Source of the DNA: Cacconaster sp045642485
GTDB lineage: Bacteria; Bacteroidota; Bacteroidia; Bacteroidales; UBA932
DNA: 64,000 nucleotides
Direction of reading: 5' to 3'
Assembly (NCBI GenBank): GCA_045642485.1
Contig: JAZUIV010000002.1
Span: 1-64,000 of the forward strand
A model generated the notes under the pieces. It was not told the origin of the DNA and did not search any database. It saw nothing but the letters and a program-made list of their open reading frames with translations. Shown piece after piece: positions 1-9,671 of this stretch; position 1 is the first letter of the stretch; every line of letters starts with the position of its first letter. The translations under genes were made by a program, and so were the position numbers.

Positions 1-19
1 TTAACCTAAAATTTATCTT

Positions 20-3000
20 ATGAAAAGATTCAGACTCGTTTTGACAGCTTTTCTGATGGTAGTCTCAGTTGCAGCGTTTGCACAGAAGACAATCACCGTC
101 ACGGGAACTGTCACGGATGCTTCCACAGGGGAGCCTCTGTCTGGAGCTGCCGTTCTCATCAAAGGCACTCCTCAGGGTGTAGTAGCTGACGCAGACGGAA
201 AATTCAGCGTCAATATTGCACCTGACGGAACACTGGGTTTCACAACCATCGGTTTCAAGGAAGCTGAAGTTGAAGTCAAAGGACGCACCGTCATCAACGT
301 TGCCCTTGAACCCGACATCACGATGCTTGAAGAGACCATCGTGGTTGCATTCGGTACCTCCACCAAGGAGGCCTTCACAGGTTCAGCCAAAGTTTTGAAA
401 GAGGACCAGCTCGCCCTTTCACAGGTATCCAACGTAACCAGCGCCCTCGCAGGTCAGGTTGCAGGTGTGCAGATCACATCTTCAAACGGAGCTCCGGGTT
501 CCAACCCCACCATCCGTATCCGCGGTATCAGCTCCATCAACGCAGGCAACAGCCCTCTCATCGTTGTCGATGGTACTCCCTATGACGGCGATATGAACAA
601 CATCGCACCCTCGGACATCGAGAATATGACAGTCCTCAAGGACGCCGCTTCCAATGCACTCTACGGTGCCCGCGGTGCCAACGGTGTCATTATGATTACA
701 ACGAAGAACGCGAAGGCCGGTGAAGCTGTCGTAACTCTGGACGCAAAAGTAGGTGCTAACTCAAACGCTTTGATGAAGCACAACGTCCTGACAGACCCCA
801 GAGCCTATTATGAACAGCACTACAAGGCATTGTACAACTACTACACTACAGACGCCGCAACCGGTGGTCTCGGCCTGAGTTCTTCCGCAGCATTCATCAG
901 GGCCAACAGCAACATCAACGATGCCTCTGCCGGAGGTTTGGGATATCCCATCTTCAACATCCCCGCAGGTGAGATGCTCATCGGCCGTAACGGTAAGGTG
1001 AACCCCAACGCCACTCTCGGAAACGTCCTCGGTGATTTCTACGTACTTCCCGAAAACTGGGGCGACTACGCATACCGCAACGGTGTCCGTCAGGAATATA
1101 CCCTTTCAGTATCAGGAGCAAAGGATCGTCTTTCCTACTACTCCTCCATCTCCTATCTGGACAATAAGGGTATAACCGAAAAGTCAGACCACAGGCGTCT
1201 CACCGCCCGTGTAAAAGGTGACTATCAGGCAAAGAAATGGCTGAAGATAGGTACGAATATGTCCTATACCAAGTTCAATTTCAACAGCCTCGGCAATGAC
1301 GGTAACGACAGCTCGACTGCCAATATCTGGGCATACGTTTCACAGATGGCTCCCGTATATCCTCTTTATGTAAGGAATGCGGACGGAAGCATCTACAAGG
1401 ATGCCAACGGCATTGAAGTTATGGACCACGGTAACGGTGTTCTCAACAATGGTGGTATCCCGGGCACAAGCCGTCCTTTCATCACCGATGCAAACCCGTT
1501 CCTCGCAAACAAGTACAATACCAACAATGCAGAAGGTAACGCCCTGTCAGCAAATGGATTTGTTGACATCAAGCCTATCGAAGGTCTGACAATCACAGTC
1601 AACGCAGCCGCAAACCTGGACGAGACCCGTTCAAACTACGTTTACAACCCCTACTACGGACAGTTCCGTTCAACCGGCGGTACCGTAGAGGTTGCACACA
1701 GCCGCAGTTATGCATGGAACAGCCAGCAACTGATCAACTACAAGAAGTCCTTCGGTCTCCACAATATGGAGATTCTCGCAGGTCACGAATACTACAACCT
1801 GAAAGACTATGTTGTAGGAGCTTCCAAGAGCAAGATGTTCTCACAGGACAACAAGGAACTTGACGGTGCCGTCGTTGACGGACAGAGCTCATTCTCATCT
1901 CAGTCAGAATACAATGTGGAAGGTTTCTTCGCCCGTGCACAGTACAACTACAACGAAAAGATTTTCGTTTCAGGTTCATATCGTCGCGATGCTTCCTCAC
2001 ACTTCCATCCCGATCACCGCTGGGGTAACTTCTGGAGCGCCGGAGCAGCCTGGATCCTCAGCAAGGAGAACTGGTTCCACTCTTCTTGGGTGAACGAACT
2101 GAAAATCAAGGCTTCCATCGGTAGCCAGGGTAATGACGGTATCGGTAACTACAGGTATGTGGACGTATTCGACATCGCTCCTTCAGACGGAAACGTTTCA
2201 ACAATCTTCTCAAGCAAGGGTAACCCTGACATCACTTGGGAAACCAACACCAACATCAACGCCGGTTTCGAGTTCACAATCCTCGACGGCAGAATCAGCG
2301 GAGGCATAGAGTACTTCAACCGTCGTACCACCGACCTTCTCTTCAGCTTCCCCGTTCCCCCTTCCCAGGGTTACAGCTCAATCTACAAGAACGTGGGTGA
2401 TATGAGCAACCGCGGTGTCGAGGGTGACTTCAACTTCAACATCATCAACACCAAGGCCGTTCAGTGGGATTTCAATTTCAACATCTCCTACCTCAAGAAC
2501 AGAATCGAGAGACTCGATCCCGGTGTAATCAACACCACTGTTTACGACCAGGACGGCAATAAGTACAAAGGCTACACTTCCGGCAGCTTCTTCTACGCCG
2601 AAGGTCTCCCTATGTACACATGGTACACCTACGACTATAAGGGTGTCGATGCCGCTACAGGTCAGTCAAAATGGAATCACACCACATTCTACACTGATGC
2701 TGACGGTGACCAGTACAAGGATGCAGACGGTGACTATAAGATCAAGGAGATCACCGAGACCACCGACTACTCTACGGCAACCAGATACATCACCAACAAA
2801 TCCGGTCTCGCTCCCGTATTCGGAGGCTTCGGAACATCTGTCAGATTCTTCGGGTTCGATCTGGCTCTCAACTTCACATATCAGCTTGGCGGATATCAGT
2901 GGGATGGCACATACCAGTCATTCATGGCATCACCGACCACTTCCCACACCGGATACAACTACCACGTTGACATCCTGAATTCCTGGACGCCTGAAAACAC

Positions 3001-3298
3001 TTCAACCAACGTTCCCCGCTTCAACTACGGAGATGCCTACACCAATGCAGCATCAACAAGATGGCTCACCTCCGGAAGCTACCTGAATCTTCAGAACGTG
3101 AACTTCGGTTACACTCTTCCTTCAAAAGTTACCAAGAAGTTTGCCGTAAGTTCACTCAGGTTCTACGCTTCTGCCGAGAACGTATGGTACTGGTCTGCTC
3201 GTCAGGGTTTCGACCCCCGTCAGGGCTACGGTTCCACAACTGCTTCTCACTACTCCCCTATGAGAACAATCTCAGGCGGTATTACTGTTAAATTCTAA
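20..3298 (+). CDS. SusC/RagA-family TonB-dependent outer-membrane transporter
   Basis: An outer-membrane beta-barrel that imports glycan or peptide fragments with TonB energy. The 1092-aa protein has a Sec signal peptide (about residues 1-22, ending AAFAQ), a carboxypeptidase-regulatory-like domain (about 24-100), a plug domain (about 105-235, with the IRIRG and LYGARGANGVI segments typical of SusC), and a long barrel ending in VKF with the usual terminal aromatic residue. The length is normal for the family. It is followed after 18 bp by a SusD homologue and then a lipoprotein, so this is the transport core of a polysaccharide-utilization-type operon. No TonB-interacting FecR/sigma domain is seen at the N-terminus. 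The promoter lies outside the window. The substrate cannot be inferred because no glycoside hydrolase is linked on this side. Confidence 0.95.
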   Translation: MKRFRLVLTAFLMVVSVAAFAQKTITVTGTVTDASTGEPLSGAAVLIKGTPQGVVADADGKFSVNIAPDGTLGFTTIGFKEAEVEVKGRTVINVALEPDITMLEETIVVAFGTSTKEAFTGSAKVLKEDQLALSQVSNVTSALAGQVAGVQITSSNGAPGSNPTIRIRGISSINAGNSPLIVVDGTPYDGDMNNIAPSDIENMTVLKDAASNALYGARGANGVIMITTKNAKAGEAVVTLDAKVGANSNALMKHNVLTDPRAYYEQHYKALYNYYTTDAATGGLGLSSSAAFIRANSNINDASAGGLGYPIFNIPAGEMLIGRNGKVNPNATLGNVLGDFYVLPENWGDYAYRNGVRQEYTLSVSGAKDRLSYYSSISYLDNKGITEKSDHRRLTARVKGDYQAKKWLKIGTNMSYTKFNFNSLGNDGNDSSTANIWAYVSQMAPVYPLYVRNADGSIYKDANGIEVMDHGNGVLNNGGIPGTSRPFITDANPFLANKYNTNNAEGNALSANGFVDIKPIEGLTITVNAAANLDETRSNYVYNPYYGQFRSTGGTVEVAHSRSYAWNSQQLINYKKSFGLHNMEILAGHEYYNLKDYVVGASKSKMFSQDNKELDGAVVDGQSSFSSQSEYNVEGFFARAQYNYNEKIFVSGSYRRDASSHFHPDHRWGNFWSAGAAWILSKENWFHSSWVNELKIKASIGSQGNDGIGNYRYVDVFDIAPSDGNVSTIFSSKGNPDITWETNTNINAGFEFTILDGRISGGIEYFNRRTTDLLFSFPVPPSQGYSSIYKNVGDMSNRGVEGDFNFNIINTKAVQWDFNFNISYLKNRIERLDPGVINTTVYDQDGNKYKGYTSGSFFYAEGLPMYTWYTYDYKGVDAATGQSKWNHTTFYTDADGDQYKDADGDYKIKEITETTDYSTATRYITNKSGLAPVFGGFGTSVRFFGFDLALNFTYQLGGYQWDGTYQSFMASPTTSHTGYNYHVDILNSWTPENTSTNVPRFNYGDAYTNAASTRWLTSGSYLNLQNVNFGYTLPSKVTKKFAVSSLRFYASAENVWYWSARQGFDPRQGYGSTTASHYSPMRTISGGITVKF

Positions 3299-3316
3299 TT
3301 TATGGAGGATTCTACA

Positions 3317-5026
3317 ATGAAAAACGCATTAAAGACTCTTATCGCAATAGCATCTGTATCAGTTCTCCTGTCAAGCTGTGTCAAGGAGACCTTCCCTCTG
3401 GGGGCATCCGCTACCAGCGATCAGATTGCACAATCACCCACAGCACTCACCGCTTCAGTTGACGGTATAGTCGCTCAGGCATATCAGCCCTACTTCTTCT
3501 TCGGTTCAGGCAACCAGCTGGAGTACGACATCTCATACGCGGGTCTTCAGATTACATACGCACGTATGTTGAACGACTTCGTCAACAACTCAGCCACCAT
3601 CGGTTATGACTGGTGGACAGGTTACGCAGGCGCCTACGGTTACTCAATGAAATACAACAGTGACCGCCATACCGTTCCTTTCATGAGTCTCTACAAATTC
3701 GTCAAGAGCGCCAACGACATCATCGGCCCCCTCTACGGAAAAGAAGACCTCAACAATGAAACAAAGGGTTACCTCGGAACAGCCTACGTCTATCGTGCCC
3801 TTATGTACCACGACATCTACAATATGTATCTCCCCGCTCTGAACAAATATACAGATTGTTCTGCAGTTGACGGACTTACAGCTCCCATCATTCTGTCAAG
3901 CGCAGAAGAGGAGTCACAGTACAAGTCAGCGCGCGCACCCAAGGAAGCTATGTTCGCTCAGGTTATCGCCGACCTCGACAATGCCGAGAAACTCTTTACG
4001 GAAGCCGGTTACGTTCCCGCGAACAACCGTTATCCTTCACTCGCCGTGGTTTACGGTCTGAAGGCCCGTATGTATATGGCATACAAGGATTACGCGAACG
4101 CAGCAAGCTATGCCCGCAAGGCCATTCAGGAATCAGGCAAGACCCCTCTGACAGAGGACCAGTGGCTTGACCCCACAAAGGCATTCTGCGACGCAACAGG
4201 CAACAACTCCTGGATGTGGTACTACTCAATCTCAGCCAACAATATGGGTAACCTCTGCAACCCTACGGGCTTCCTCGCAGGTGAAGCGGACTGGGGCTAC
4301 AACTCACTTACCCAGATGGCCATCCACAAATGGCTCTATGACAGGCTGAACCGTTCCGACTTCCGCAAGAAGTCATTCATCGACCCTGACCGTAAGACTT
4401 TTCCCGCTTCATACTACAAATGGGGTTCACAGGATTATCTGAAGTCCTATCCTTTCGAGGATCTTCCCGATTATATGTCATTCAAGATCCGCTGCAAGGC
4501 CGGTGACTGGCAGACCTATTCCGTCGGAGGCGCCGTTGACTTCCCCATTATGCGTGTCGAAGAGATGTATCTCATCGAAGCTGAGGCTGTCGGCCTGACT
4601 CAGGGAGAGTCTGCAGGTATCGCTCTTCTCGAGAACTTTATGCAGACCTACCGCGACCCCGCTTACTCATACGCCGTTGCACAGTCCCGCTTCAGTGAAG
4701 GTTTCGTGAAGAATTTCTCAGAAGAGGTGCTCTTCCAGAAACGCGTCGAGTTCTTCGGAGAAGGTGTCGGTTTCTTTGATGCAAAGCGTATCCGCCCCGG
4801 TGTGATTACCTGGTATCCCGGCTCCAATGTCATCCACTCTACTATGCGGTATGAAATCGAAGAAGTCAGTCCTTACTGGAACTTCCTCATCCCTCAAAGA
4901 GAAATCGAGAACAACGACTACATTGTTGCCGAAGGTGAAACTCCCGGCGAAGTGGATGGTGTGAAACAGACTTTGAACAACCCTGATCCTACCAACAAGG
5001 TTGCGAACTCAACTAAAGAATTCTAA
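3317..5026 (+). CDS. SusD/RagB-family nutrient-binding lipoprotein
   Basis: The surface lipoprotein that forms the lid of the SusC barrel and binds its substrate. I place the start at the second in-frame ATG (3317): the preceding GGAGG (3304-3308) is then a correctly spaced ribosome-binding site, and the protein opens with MKNALKTL and a lipobox LSSC. An ATG at 3302 is possible but would put the signal peptide out of position. The 569-aa protein shows the SusD pattern of an N-terminal TPR-like helical region and a C-terminal RagB/SusD domain with VEEMYLIEAEA. It is co-transcribed with the SusC gene. Family assignment is firm; the ligand is unknown. Confidence 0.93.
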   Translation: MKNALKTLIAIASVSVLLSSCVKETFPLGASATSDQIAQSPTALTASVDGIVAQAYQPYFFFGSGNQLEYDISYAGLQITYARMLNDFVNNSATIGYDWWTGYAGAYGYSMKYNSDRHTVPFMSLYKFVKSANDIIGPLYGKEDLNNETKGYLGTAYVYRALMYHDIYNMYLPALNKYTDCSAVDGLTAPIILSSAEEESQYKSARAPKEAMFAQVIADLDNAEKLFTEAGYVPANNRYPSLAVVYGLKARMYMAYKDYANAASYARKAIQESGKTPLTEDQWLDPTKAFCDATGNNSWMWYYSISANNMGNLCNPTGFLAGEADWGYNSLTQMAIHKWLYDRLNRSDFRKKSFIDPDRKTFPASYYKWGSQDYLKSYPFEDLPDYMSFKIRCKAGDWQTYSVGGAVDFPIMRVEEMYLIEAEAVGLTQGESAGIALLENFMQTYRDPAYSYAVAQSRFSEGFVKNFSEEVLFQKRVEFFGEGVGFFDAKRIRPGVITWYPGSNVIHSTMRYEIEEVSPYWNFLIPQREIENNDYIVAEGETPGEVDGVKQTLNNPDPTNKVANSTKEF

Positions 5027-5040
5027 AACTCAGATACATT

Positions 5041-5949
5041 ATGAAAGCAAAAAAATATTTCGCTATACTTCTCGGATGTGTCTTGACTCTTGGCGTTGTG
5101 TCTTGCGTTGAAAAAGCTCCGGAATATGTTCCGGGCGAGCAGGATCCATCAGGTGCCACAGTTGCTCCGGATATCACAGTCCAGACGAGTCTCAACCTCA
5201 ACGGCACTCCCGTAGAAGTTCCCTTCACAAGAAACAGCACCGGAGACGCTCTCAGTGTTTCAGTGTCTCTTACCGACAATTCCGGTATCTTCTCTCTTGA
5301 GAGCAACACCGTTTCATTTGCAAGCGGACAAAACGTTGCGTATGCCTACGTAAACTATGACTACGACAAACTCGATGCCGCAGGAACCTACAATTTTGAG
5401 GTTACTATGACAGACGAGTCAAAGGCATCTCAGTACAAACCGGTAACCATTGCCTTCAGCTGCGTCAAAGCTTGGAAGGACCTTGGTGTAGGTGAGTTCT
5501 TCGACCAACTCGCACTGATGAGCAGTGACAGCTATGGTATTGCCAAGTGTACCATTCTCCAGAGTCCTGACGGTTCACTTCGCTACCGCATTATGAATCC
5601 TTATGCTGACCAGGCACAGCGTGCTGCAGCTTGGGATGCTGATTGCGCAAAGGCAACTCCCAGCGAGTACATCGAATTCTGGGTCAAGGACGAAGCAACT
5701 ATGAGCGTTACCTGGAACAGCTACTGGCTCACAGGTCTGTGGTACAGCGGAGTCCCCGGCAATGACATCAAAGCCTACCTACCTTCTGTAAGAGGTGCTT
5801 CAGATGCCAACTGCTGCTTCATTGAGGAGAAACTGGTTCACTTCACTCCTTACTACTACATCGATGGTTTGGGAGGATTCGGTTGCTACGACTGTTTCCT
5901 TTCAATGCCCGGTGGTCCGGACCTGGAAGCCTGGCTTGATGGTGAATAG
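5041..5949 (+). CDS. Putative SusE/SusF-position surface lipoprotein, unknown ligand
   Basis: A 302-aa lipoprotein (signal peptide with lipobox VVSC, Cys22) encoded 14 bp after susD, in the position that SusE/SusF-like surface glycan-binding lipoproteins usually occupy. Residues about 45-145 look like a beta-sandwich (alternating hydrophobic strands, a region resembling DUF1735/BACON-type modules). The C-terminal half is rich in Trp, Tyr and Cys (CCFIEE, GCYDCF), consistent with an extracellular domain with aromatic binding platforms. I recognise no catalytic motif. It is the last gene of the operon: a strong hairpin follows at 5973-6007. The function is inferred from position and localisation only. 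Confidence 0.75.
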   Translation: MKAKKYFAILLGCVLTLGVVSCVEKAPEYVPGEQDPSGATVAPDITVQTSLNLNGTPVEVPFTRNSTGDALSVSVSLTDNSGIFSLESNTVSFASGQNVAYAYVNYDYDKLDAAGTYNFEVTMTDESKASQYKPVTIAFSCVKAWKDLGVGEFFDQLALMSSDSYGIAKCTILQSPDGSLRYRIMNPYADQAQRAAAWDADCAKATPSEYIEFWVKDEATMSVTWNSYWLTGLWYSGVPGNDIKAYLPSVRGASDANCCFIEEKLVHFTPYYYIDGLGGFGCYDCFLSMPGGPDLEAWLDGE

Positions 5950-5961
5950 AAAAACGGTCAG

Positions 5962-7383
5962 TTAATTGACTTGAAGAGGATTTTCCAGAGAACGGGAAAT
6001 CCTCTTCTTGTTTATCTCCACCTTGCCGCTGACAAATTCGGGAAGATTGAAAGAGAACATCCCGGTAAGATAATATTCCGGATTCTTCTGAGGTACGGCA
6101 AAAGGCTTGGAGCAGTTGCCATCCTCATCGATATGTGCGATGAAAGGACGTGTGTAAAGGCCGTCAAAGCGTCTTGAGCCGAAGGCAATCCATCTGCTGG
6201 AAAGAGACCAACTGTGACAGCTCTCCCCTTCCGGGCTGTTAATTTCGTCCAACGCCCTGCTCTCCCCTGTTCCAAGGTCAAGAATATGGAGGTCGGACTC
6301 CTTATGCCAGGCGTGGAAATAGCCGCTTTCAGCCAGAGAATATATAAGGTATTTCCCGTCGTATGAGATTCTCGGAAAACTGACGGACCCCTCCTCCGCA
6401 CCAATCTCGCATCTGCTCCGTCCATAGCACAGACCGGTATCCGGATTGAAACCGATTGAATACAGCGCATACCTTACCTTGGAGACAGAATCCTGAGGCA
6501 CGGCGGCGCAGTAATAGACACGGTCCATCGAAGGGGAGAAAACGGGCATAAGCACCATCTTTGAGGAATCTATTGCAGGCTGCCTGCGAATAGTGTTGGC
6601 ATTAACGTCATAAATGAGTATCTCTGAAGAGACATCCGCTACCTCAAGTATATTTCCCGCGGCAGAATTGAACCATTGTTTCACTTTCTGTGCGGAATAA
6701 GCGATGAACCTGCCATCGGCCGACCAGTTGACGTATGTGGGATTGGGGCCGCCTTCCGTGGGGTTCCTCATATTGAGAACTTTTTCACCCACGAGTGTCC
6801 CTCCTCTCCTGCCTCTGATATGAAGGTGCAGGGAAGTGGGGTCGCAGGACGAAAAGGCGTGGCAGTTGACACAGGTTGCGTTCTCTTCCGCCCCTCCGGC
6901 ATCTTCGTGCCCGAAAATCAGAGACTCCTCGAATGTGGCCAGGTCGCGCTGATATATACCCATCGCACGATATGCCCCGTATCCCGGGAAAATACGGCGG
7001 TAGCAGAGATACCCGTCAATCGGATCATCAGAAATATAAAATTTGAAAGAATCGTGCCTGAACCACTTCCCGCCACAGTTTGTGTAGATTGTAACCCGTA
7101 TGCTGTCGGAATCGGCAACGATTTTGTGCCAGTCGGACATTCCAAGCTGCACATCCAGACCCTTCACAGCAAGGCTGCCGCTGCTGTATTCGAAAAGGGT
7201 GACGGACTCTTCGGCCTCCTGCTCTATCCGGAAATTCAGGGGAGCGATAATCCGCGGTATTGTGACATCCGCATAATCGGGGAAGATGGACACAGACCCG
7301 CCTTCCACCGCGTTTTCAGGGATTCTCACCGTACAGGATACGGTCAGCAGAAGCAGCAGGAGGAAGGTGGCACATCTATTCAT
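5962..7383 (-). CDS. PD40/TolB-like beta-propeller lipoprotein with a CxxCH motif
   Basis: A 473-aa lipoprotein starting at ATG 7383 (MNRCATF, lipobox TVSC, Cys17); longer in-frame starts would hide the signal peptide. The N-terminal third looks like a beta-sandwich. Residues 171-175 read CVNCH, the c-type heme attachment signature. The rest carries WD40-like PD40 repeats (for example NWSADGRFIAYSA, RISYDGKYLIYSL, LSSRWIAFGSR), as in TolB-type propellers. The gene overlaps the 3' end of the upstream DUF6057 gene by 8 bp, so the two are probably translationally coupled. One CxxCH suggests a single covalent heme or a metal/disulfide site; no other cytochrome genes are linked. The precise role is unknown. 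Confidence 0.82.
   Translation of the reverse strand: MNRCATFLLLLLLTVSCTVRIPENAVEGGSVSIFPDYADVTIPRIIAPLNFRIEQEAEESVTLFEYSSGSLAVKGLDVQLGMSDWHKIVADSDSIRVTIYTNCGGKWFRHDSFKFYISDDPIDGYLCYRRIFPGYGAYRAMGIYQRDLATFEESLIFGHEDAGGAEENATCVNCHAFSSCDPTSLHLHIRGRRGGTLVGEKVLNMRNPTEGGPNPTYVNWSADGRFIAYSAQKVKQWFNSAAGNILEVADVSSEILIYDVNANTIRRQPAIDSSKMVLMPVFSPSMDRVYYCAAVPQDSVSKVRYALYSIGFNPDTGLCYGRSRCEIGAEEGSVSFPRISYDGKYLIYSLAESGYFHAWHKESDLHILDLGTGESRALDEINSPEGESCHSWSLSSRWIAFGSRRFDGLYTRPFIAHIDEDGNCSKPFAVPQKNPEYYLTGMFSFNLPEFVSGKVEINKKRISRSLENPLQVN
5973..6007. terminator. Candidate bidirectional terminator hairpin
   Basis: Arms 5973-5986 and 5994-6007 pair over 14 bp with one G-T, around a 7-nt loop, followed on the plus strand by TTGTTT. 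It would end the Sus-like operon. It lies inside the last codons of the convergent lipoprotein gene that ends at 5962, so on the minus strand it precedes the stop codon. Confidence 0.5.
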
Positions 7384-8638
7384 TCTTGGAAATATTGACA
7401 AATGCGACATAATAATCCATAGCCATCTGGTTCTCCTTGTGTTCGTTGAGCATTGCCAGAAGCATAAAGTCAAGGCCACGGCCCTGAAAAGAGACGTTTT
7501 CCGTCATACGCATCTTTCTCAACCTGCCGTAAAGGAAATGGTTGGAGATATCTTCATCGCTCATTGCCATCAACTTGCGGGCGGAATAGGAATATATGAA
7601 GTTATGTGACAGAATGGTCAGATACTTCCGGGCAAGTTCCGTGCGCCCGTCTATCAATGCGCACTCGGCAAGTCTTGAAATCCAATAGCCGCAATAACCG
7701 TCCTCACTGGTTGACGAAAGCCTTTCGAATGCGCATCTTCTCGCTTCACTGATAAATCCGAGGTTGAACAATATCTCGCAGGCATTGATCTGGTCATATT
7801 GCTCCGGAAGCATCAGTGAGCCGGTGCCGAACTTCCTGTCGTACAAGGCATACGTATTCAGCAGAGATTTTCCGTCCTTGCCGGGGGTATTCACCAGCGC
7901 CAGATTGACGCAATTGCACATAGCCGCGCTCCTTTCAAGCCGTCTGTTCCGACTGTATTCAATCAATTTGGCCCAGTCCCTGTTTCTTGCGGCCTGGGTA
8001 TATCGCATATCCATATCCAGCTTTAAATCAGCTGCTTTATAGACCCCGAACAGCCCTGCCGCAAATATGATGAGAGTCACGGCATATCTCACGACTTTCT
8101 TCTGACTTCCGCCATTCTTTCGGGGGAAATACGACAGCACCTGCAGAAGAGCGAAAGTCCCCGCCGGAACAATGCCGAACCCTAGAAAGAGAGCTACCGT
8201 CATCGCAATCAGCCATAGCGGCGCGAAGTATTTGTTGCCGGGCCGTATGAAGGCGAGTGAGATTGACACAAAAATGCCCACAGAGAGGCCTATGGCGGCA
8301 CCTTTGTCACACATAAGAATCCACAGGACAAAAGGTATTGTCAGGACAAGCCGGCTCCAGACACCCGCAGGCACTCTCTTTTCAAAATAAAGTGACAGAA
8401 GGAAATGAATGGCGCCGAGGATGGCAGCAATGATTGCAGCCCCAAGCATCGGCCAGAAATTGAACTGCGTCAGGAAAATTGCGACATAATCCCCCAGCCC
8501 TCCTATGTGGGAGACTTTATCGATGAAATATTCCTTCGTATCCAGAAACAGCCACAGCCCCTGATTATAGACCAGATGGCCCTGATAGCAGAAGGCGAAG
8601 AAAAGCCAGACAGCCAGGGCGAAAATCAGGGAAACCAT
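7376..8638 (-). CDS. DUF6057-type membrane protein
   Basis: A 420-aa protein whose N-terminal 175 residues contain about five to six hydrophobic segments (for example VSLIFALAVWLFFAFCYQG and the stretch around residues 65-85). A soluble, helix-rich C-terminal part follows that resembles tetratricopeptide helices (YALYDRKFGTGSLMLPEQYD, ARRCAFERLSS). This matches the Bacteroidales family annotated DUF6057, for which I know no experimental function. It starts 12 bp downstream of lspA and overlaps the propeller lipoprotein by 8 bp, so it lies in the ileS-lspA chain. The pairing with a CxxCH lipoprotein suggests a shared envelope task. Confidence 0.75.
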   Translation of the reverse strand: MVSLIFALAVWLFFAFCYQGHLVYNQGLWLFLDTKEYFIDKVSHIGGLGDYVAIFLTQFNFWPMLGAAIIAAILGAIHFLLSLYFEKRVPAGVWSRLVLTIPFVLWILMCDKGAAIGLSVGIFVSISLAFIRPGNKYFAPLWLIAMTVALFLGFGIVPAGTFALLQVLSYFPRKNGGSQKKVVRYAVTLIIFAAGLFGVYKAADLKLDMDMRYTQAARNRDWAKLIEYSRNRRLERSAAMCNCVNLALVNTPGKDGKSLLNTYALYDRKFGTGSLMLPEQYDQINACEILFNLGFISEARRCAFERLSSTSEDGYCGYWISRLAECALIDGRTELARKYLTILSHNFIYSYSARKLMAMSDEDISNHFLYGRLRKMRMTENVSFQGRGLDFMLLAMLNEHKENQMAMDYYVAFVNISKNE

Positions 8639-8650
8639 AATGAAGGGATT

Positions 8651-9226
8651 CTATTGGTAAGCCTGGGAGAAGAACCTCCACTTGAAGAGTATGAGGTAGA
8701 TGGCACCGCAGGTAATGCAACTGTCGGCGATGTTGAAGATAGGGCGGAAAAATATGATGTGCTCCCCGCCCCAGATCGGGAATCCGGCAGGCAAAACGCT
8801 ATCTATCAGCGGGAAATAGAGCATATCCACGACACGTCCGTAGAACAGGGGCGCGTAGTCGAAAATCACTCCGTAGAAGATGCAGTCGATGATATTGCCC
8901 ATTGCCCCACTGAGGATCGCGGCAAGTCCGAAAAGCACTCCTGCCGGGGTTTCGGGCTTCTTGAGAAGTTTCCTTATATATATTGTAATGATGACCACGA
9001 GAACGACACGGAGCAGCGTGAGCATCAACTTGCCGATGCTTCCTCCGAACTGCATCCCGAAGGCCATCCCATTGTTTTCAATGAAAAGAATCTGGAACCA
9101 GTCCCCGAAGACGTGGATGCTCTGGCCTATATGCATAAATGTCTTGACCAGGATTTTTGAAACCTGGTCCAGAATCAGCAGGGAGAGCACGAAGATGCCC
9201 AACCGGCAACCGCGGGAGAACTTCAT
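8651..9226 (-). CDS. lspA: Lipoprotein signal peptidase (signal peptidase II)
   Basis: An inner-membrane aspartyl protease that cleaves the signal peptide of prolipoproteins after lipidation. The 191-aa protein is slightly longer than the Escherichia coli enzyme. It has four hydrophobic segments, the conserved LDQ (Asp20), ENNGMAFGM (49-57), GRVVDMLYFPL with catalytic Asp134, and FNIADSCI with catalytic Asp168. The ATG directly abuts the stop codon of the DksA-like gene (TAGATG), so translation is probably coupled. Its presence fits the many lipoproteins in this window. The assignment is firm. Confidence 0.96.
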   Translation of the reverse strand: MKFSRGCRLGIFVLSLLILDQVSKILVKTFMHIGQSIHVFGDWFQILFIENNGMAFGMQFGGSIGKLMLTLLRVVLVVIITIYIRKLLKKPETPAGVLFGLAAILSGAMGNIIDCIFYGVIFDYAPLFYGRVVDMLYFPLIDSVLPAGFPIWGGEHIIFFRPIFNIADSCITCGAIYLILFKWRFFSQAYQ

Positions 9227-9625
9227 CTACTTATTGAGTTTGTTCTTGGCCTCAACGCTCAAAGTTGCGTGGGGCACCAGTTTCAATCTCTCCTTGGGAA
9301 TCAGTTTGCCGGTCTCGCGGCAGATTCCGTATGTCTTGTTCTCAATACGGATAAGGGCGGCCTCAAGATTCTGGATAAACTTGTACTGCCTTGCCGCCAA
9401 CTGGCTGATTTCCTCCTTGGACTGAGTGAATGACCCCTCTTCCAATACTTTGAAGGAAGGGGAAGTGTCTTCGGTGTCATTGCTTCCGCTGTGGGTAAGG
9501 GATGACTTGAGCATATCATAGTCTTCCTTCGCCTTAGCCAGCTTATGGAGTATCAGTTCCTTGAATTCCTGCAACTCTTCGTCGCTGTAGCGGACCTTCC
9601 CGGCCTGTTCATTATTTGTTGCCAT
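9227..9625 (-). CDS. DksA/TraR-like regulator lacking the canonical zinc cysteines
   Basis: A 126-aa protein starting at ATG 9625 (MATNNEQ); upstream in-frame codons are less likely. The central part is a coiled coil (about residues 15-85) of the kind that enters the RNA polymerase secondary channel. The C-terminal finger motif reads YGICRETGKLIPKERL, so only one of the four zinc-binding cysteines of DksA remains. This degenerate site is normal for the Bacteroidetes branch of the family. It probably modulates transcription with RNA polymerase. It lies between ileS (46 bp upstream) and lspA (directly adjoining) in one operon. Confidence 0.85.
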   Translation of the reverse strand: MATNNEQAGKVRYSDEELQEFKELILHKLAKAKEDYDMLKSSLTHSGSNDTEDTSPSFKVLEEGSFTQSKEEISQLAARQYKFIQNLEAALIRIENKTYGICRETGKLIPKERLKLVPHATLSVEAKNKLNK

Positions 9626-9671
9626 ATCTTCAGATATTATAAACGTTGAAGTTACAAAATATATCGTACAC

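Noticed and set aside
9227..9625. Loss of three zinc cysteines in the DksA-like protein, considered as a defect.
   Set aside because: This degenerate finger is the normal form in Bacteroidetes members of the family; not unusual.
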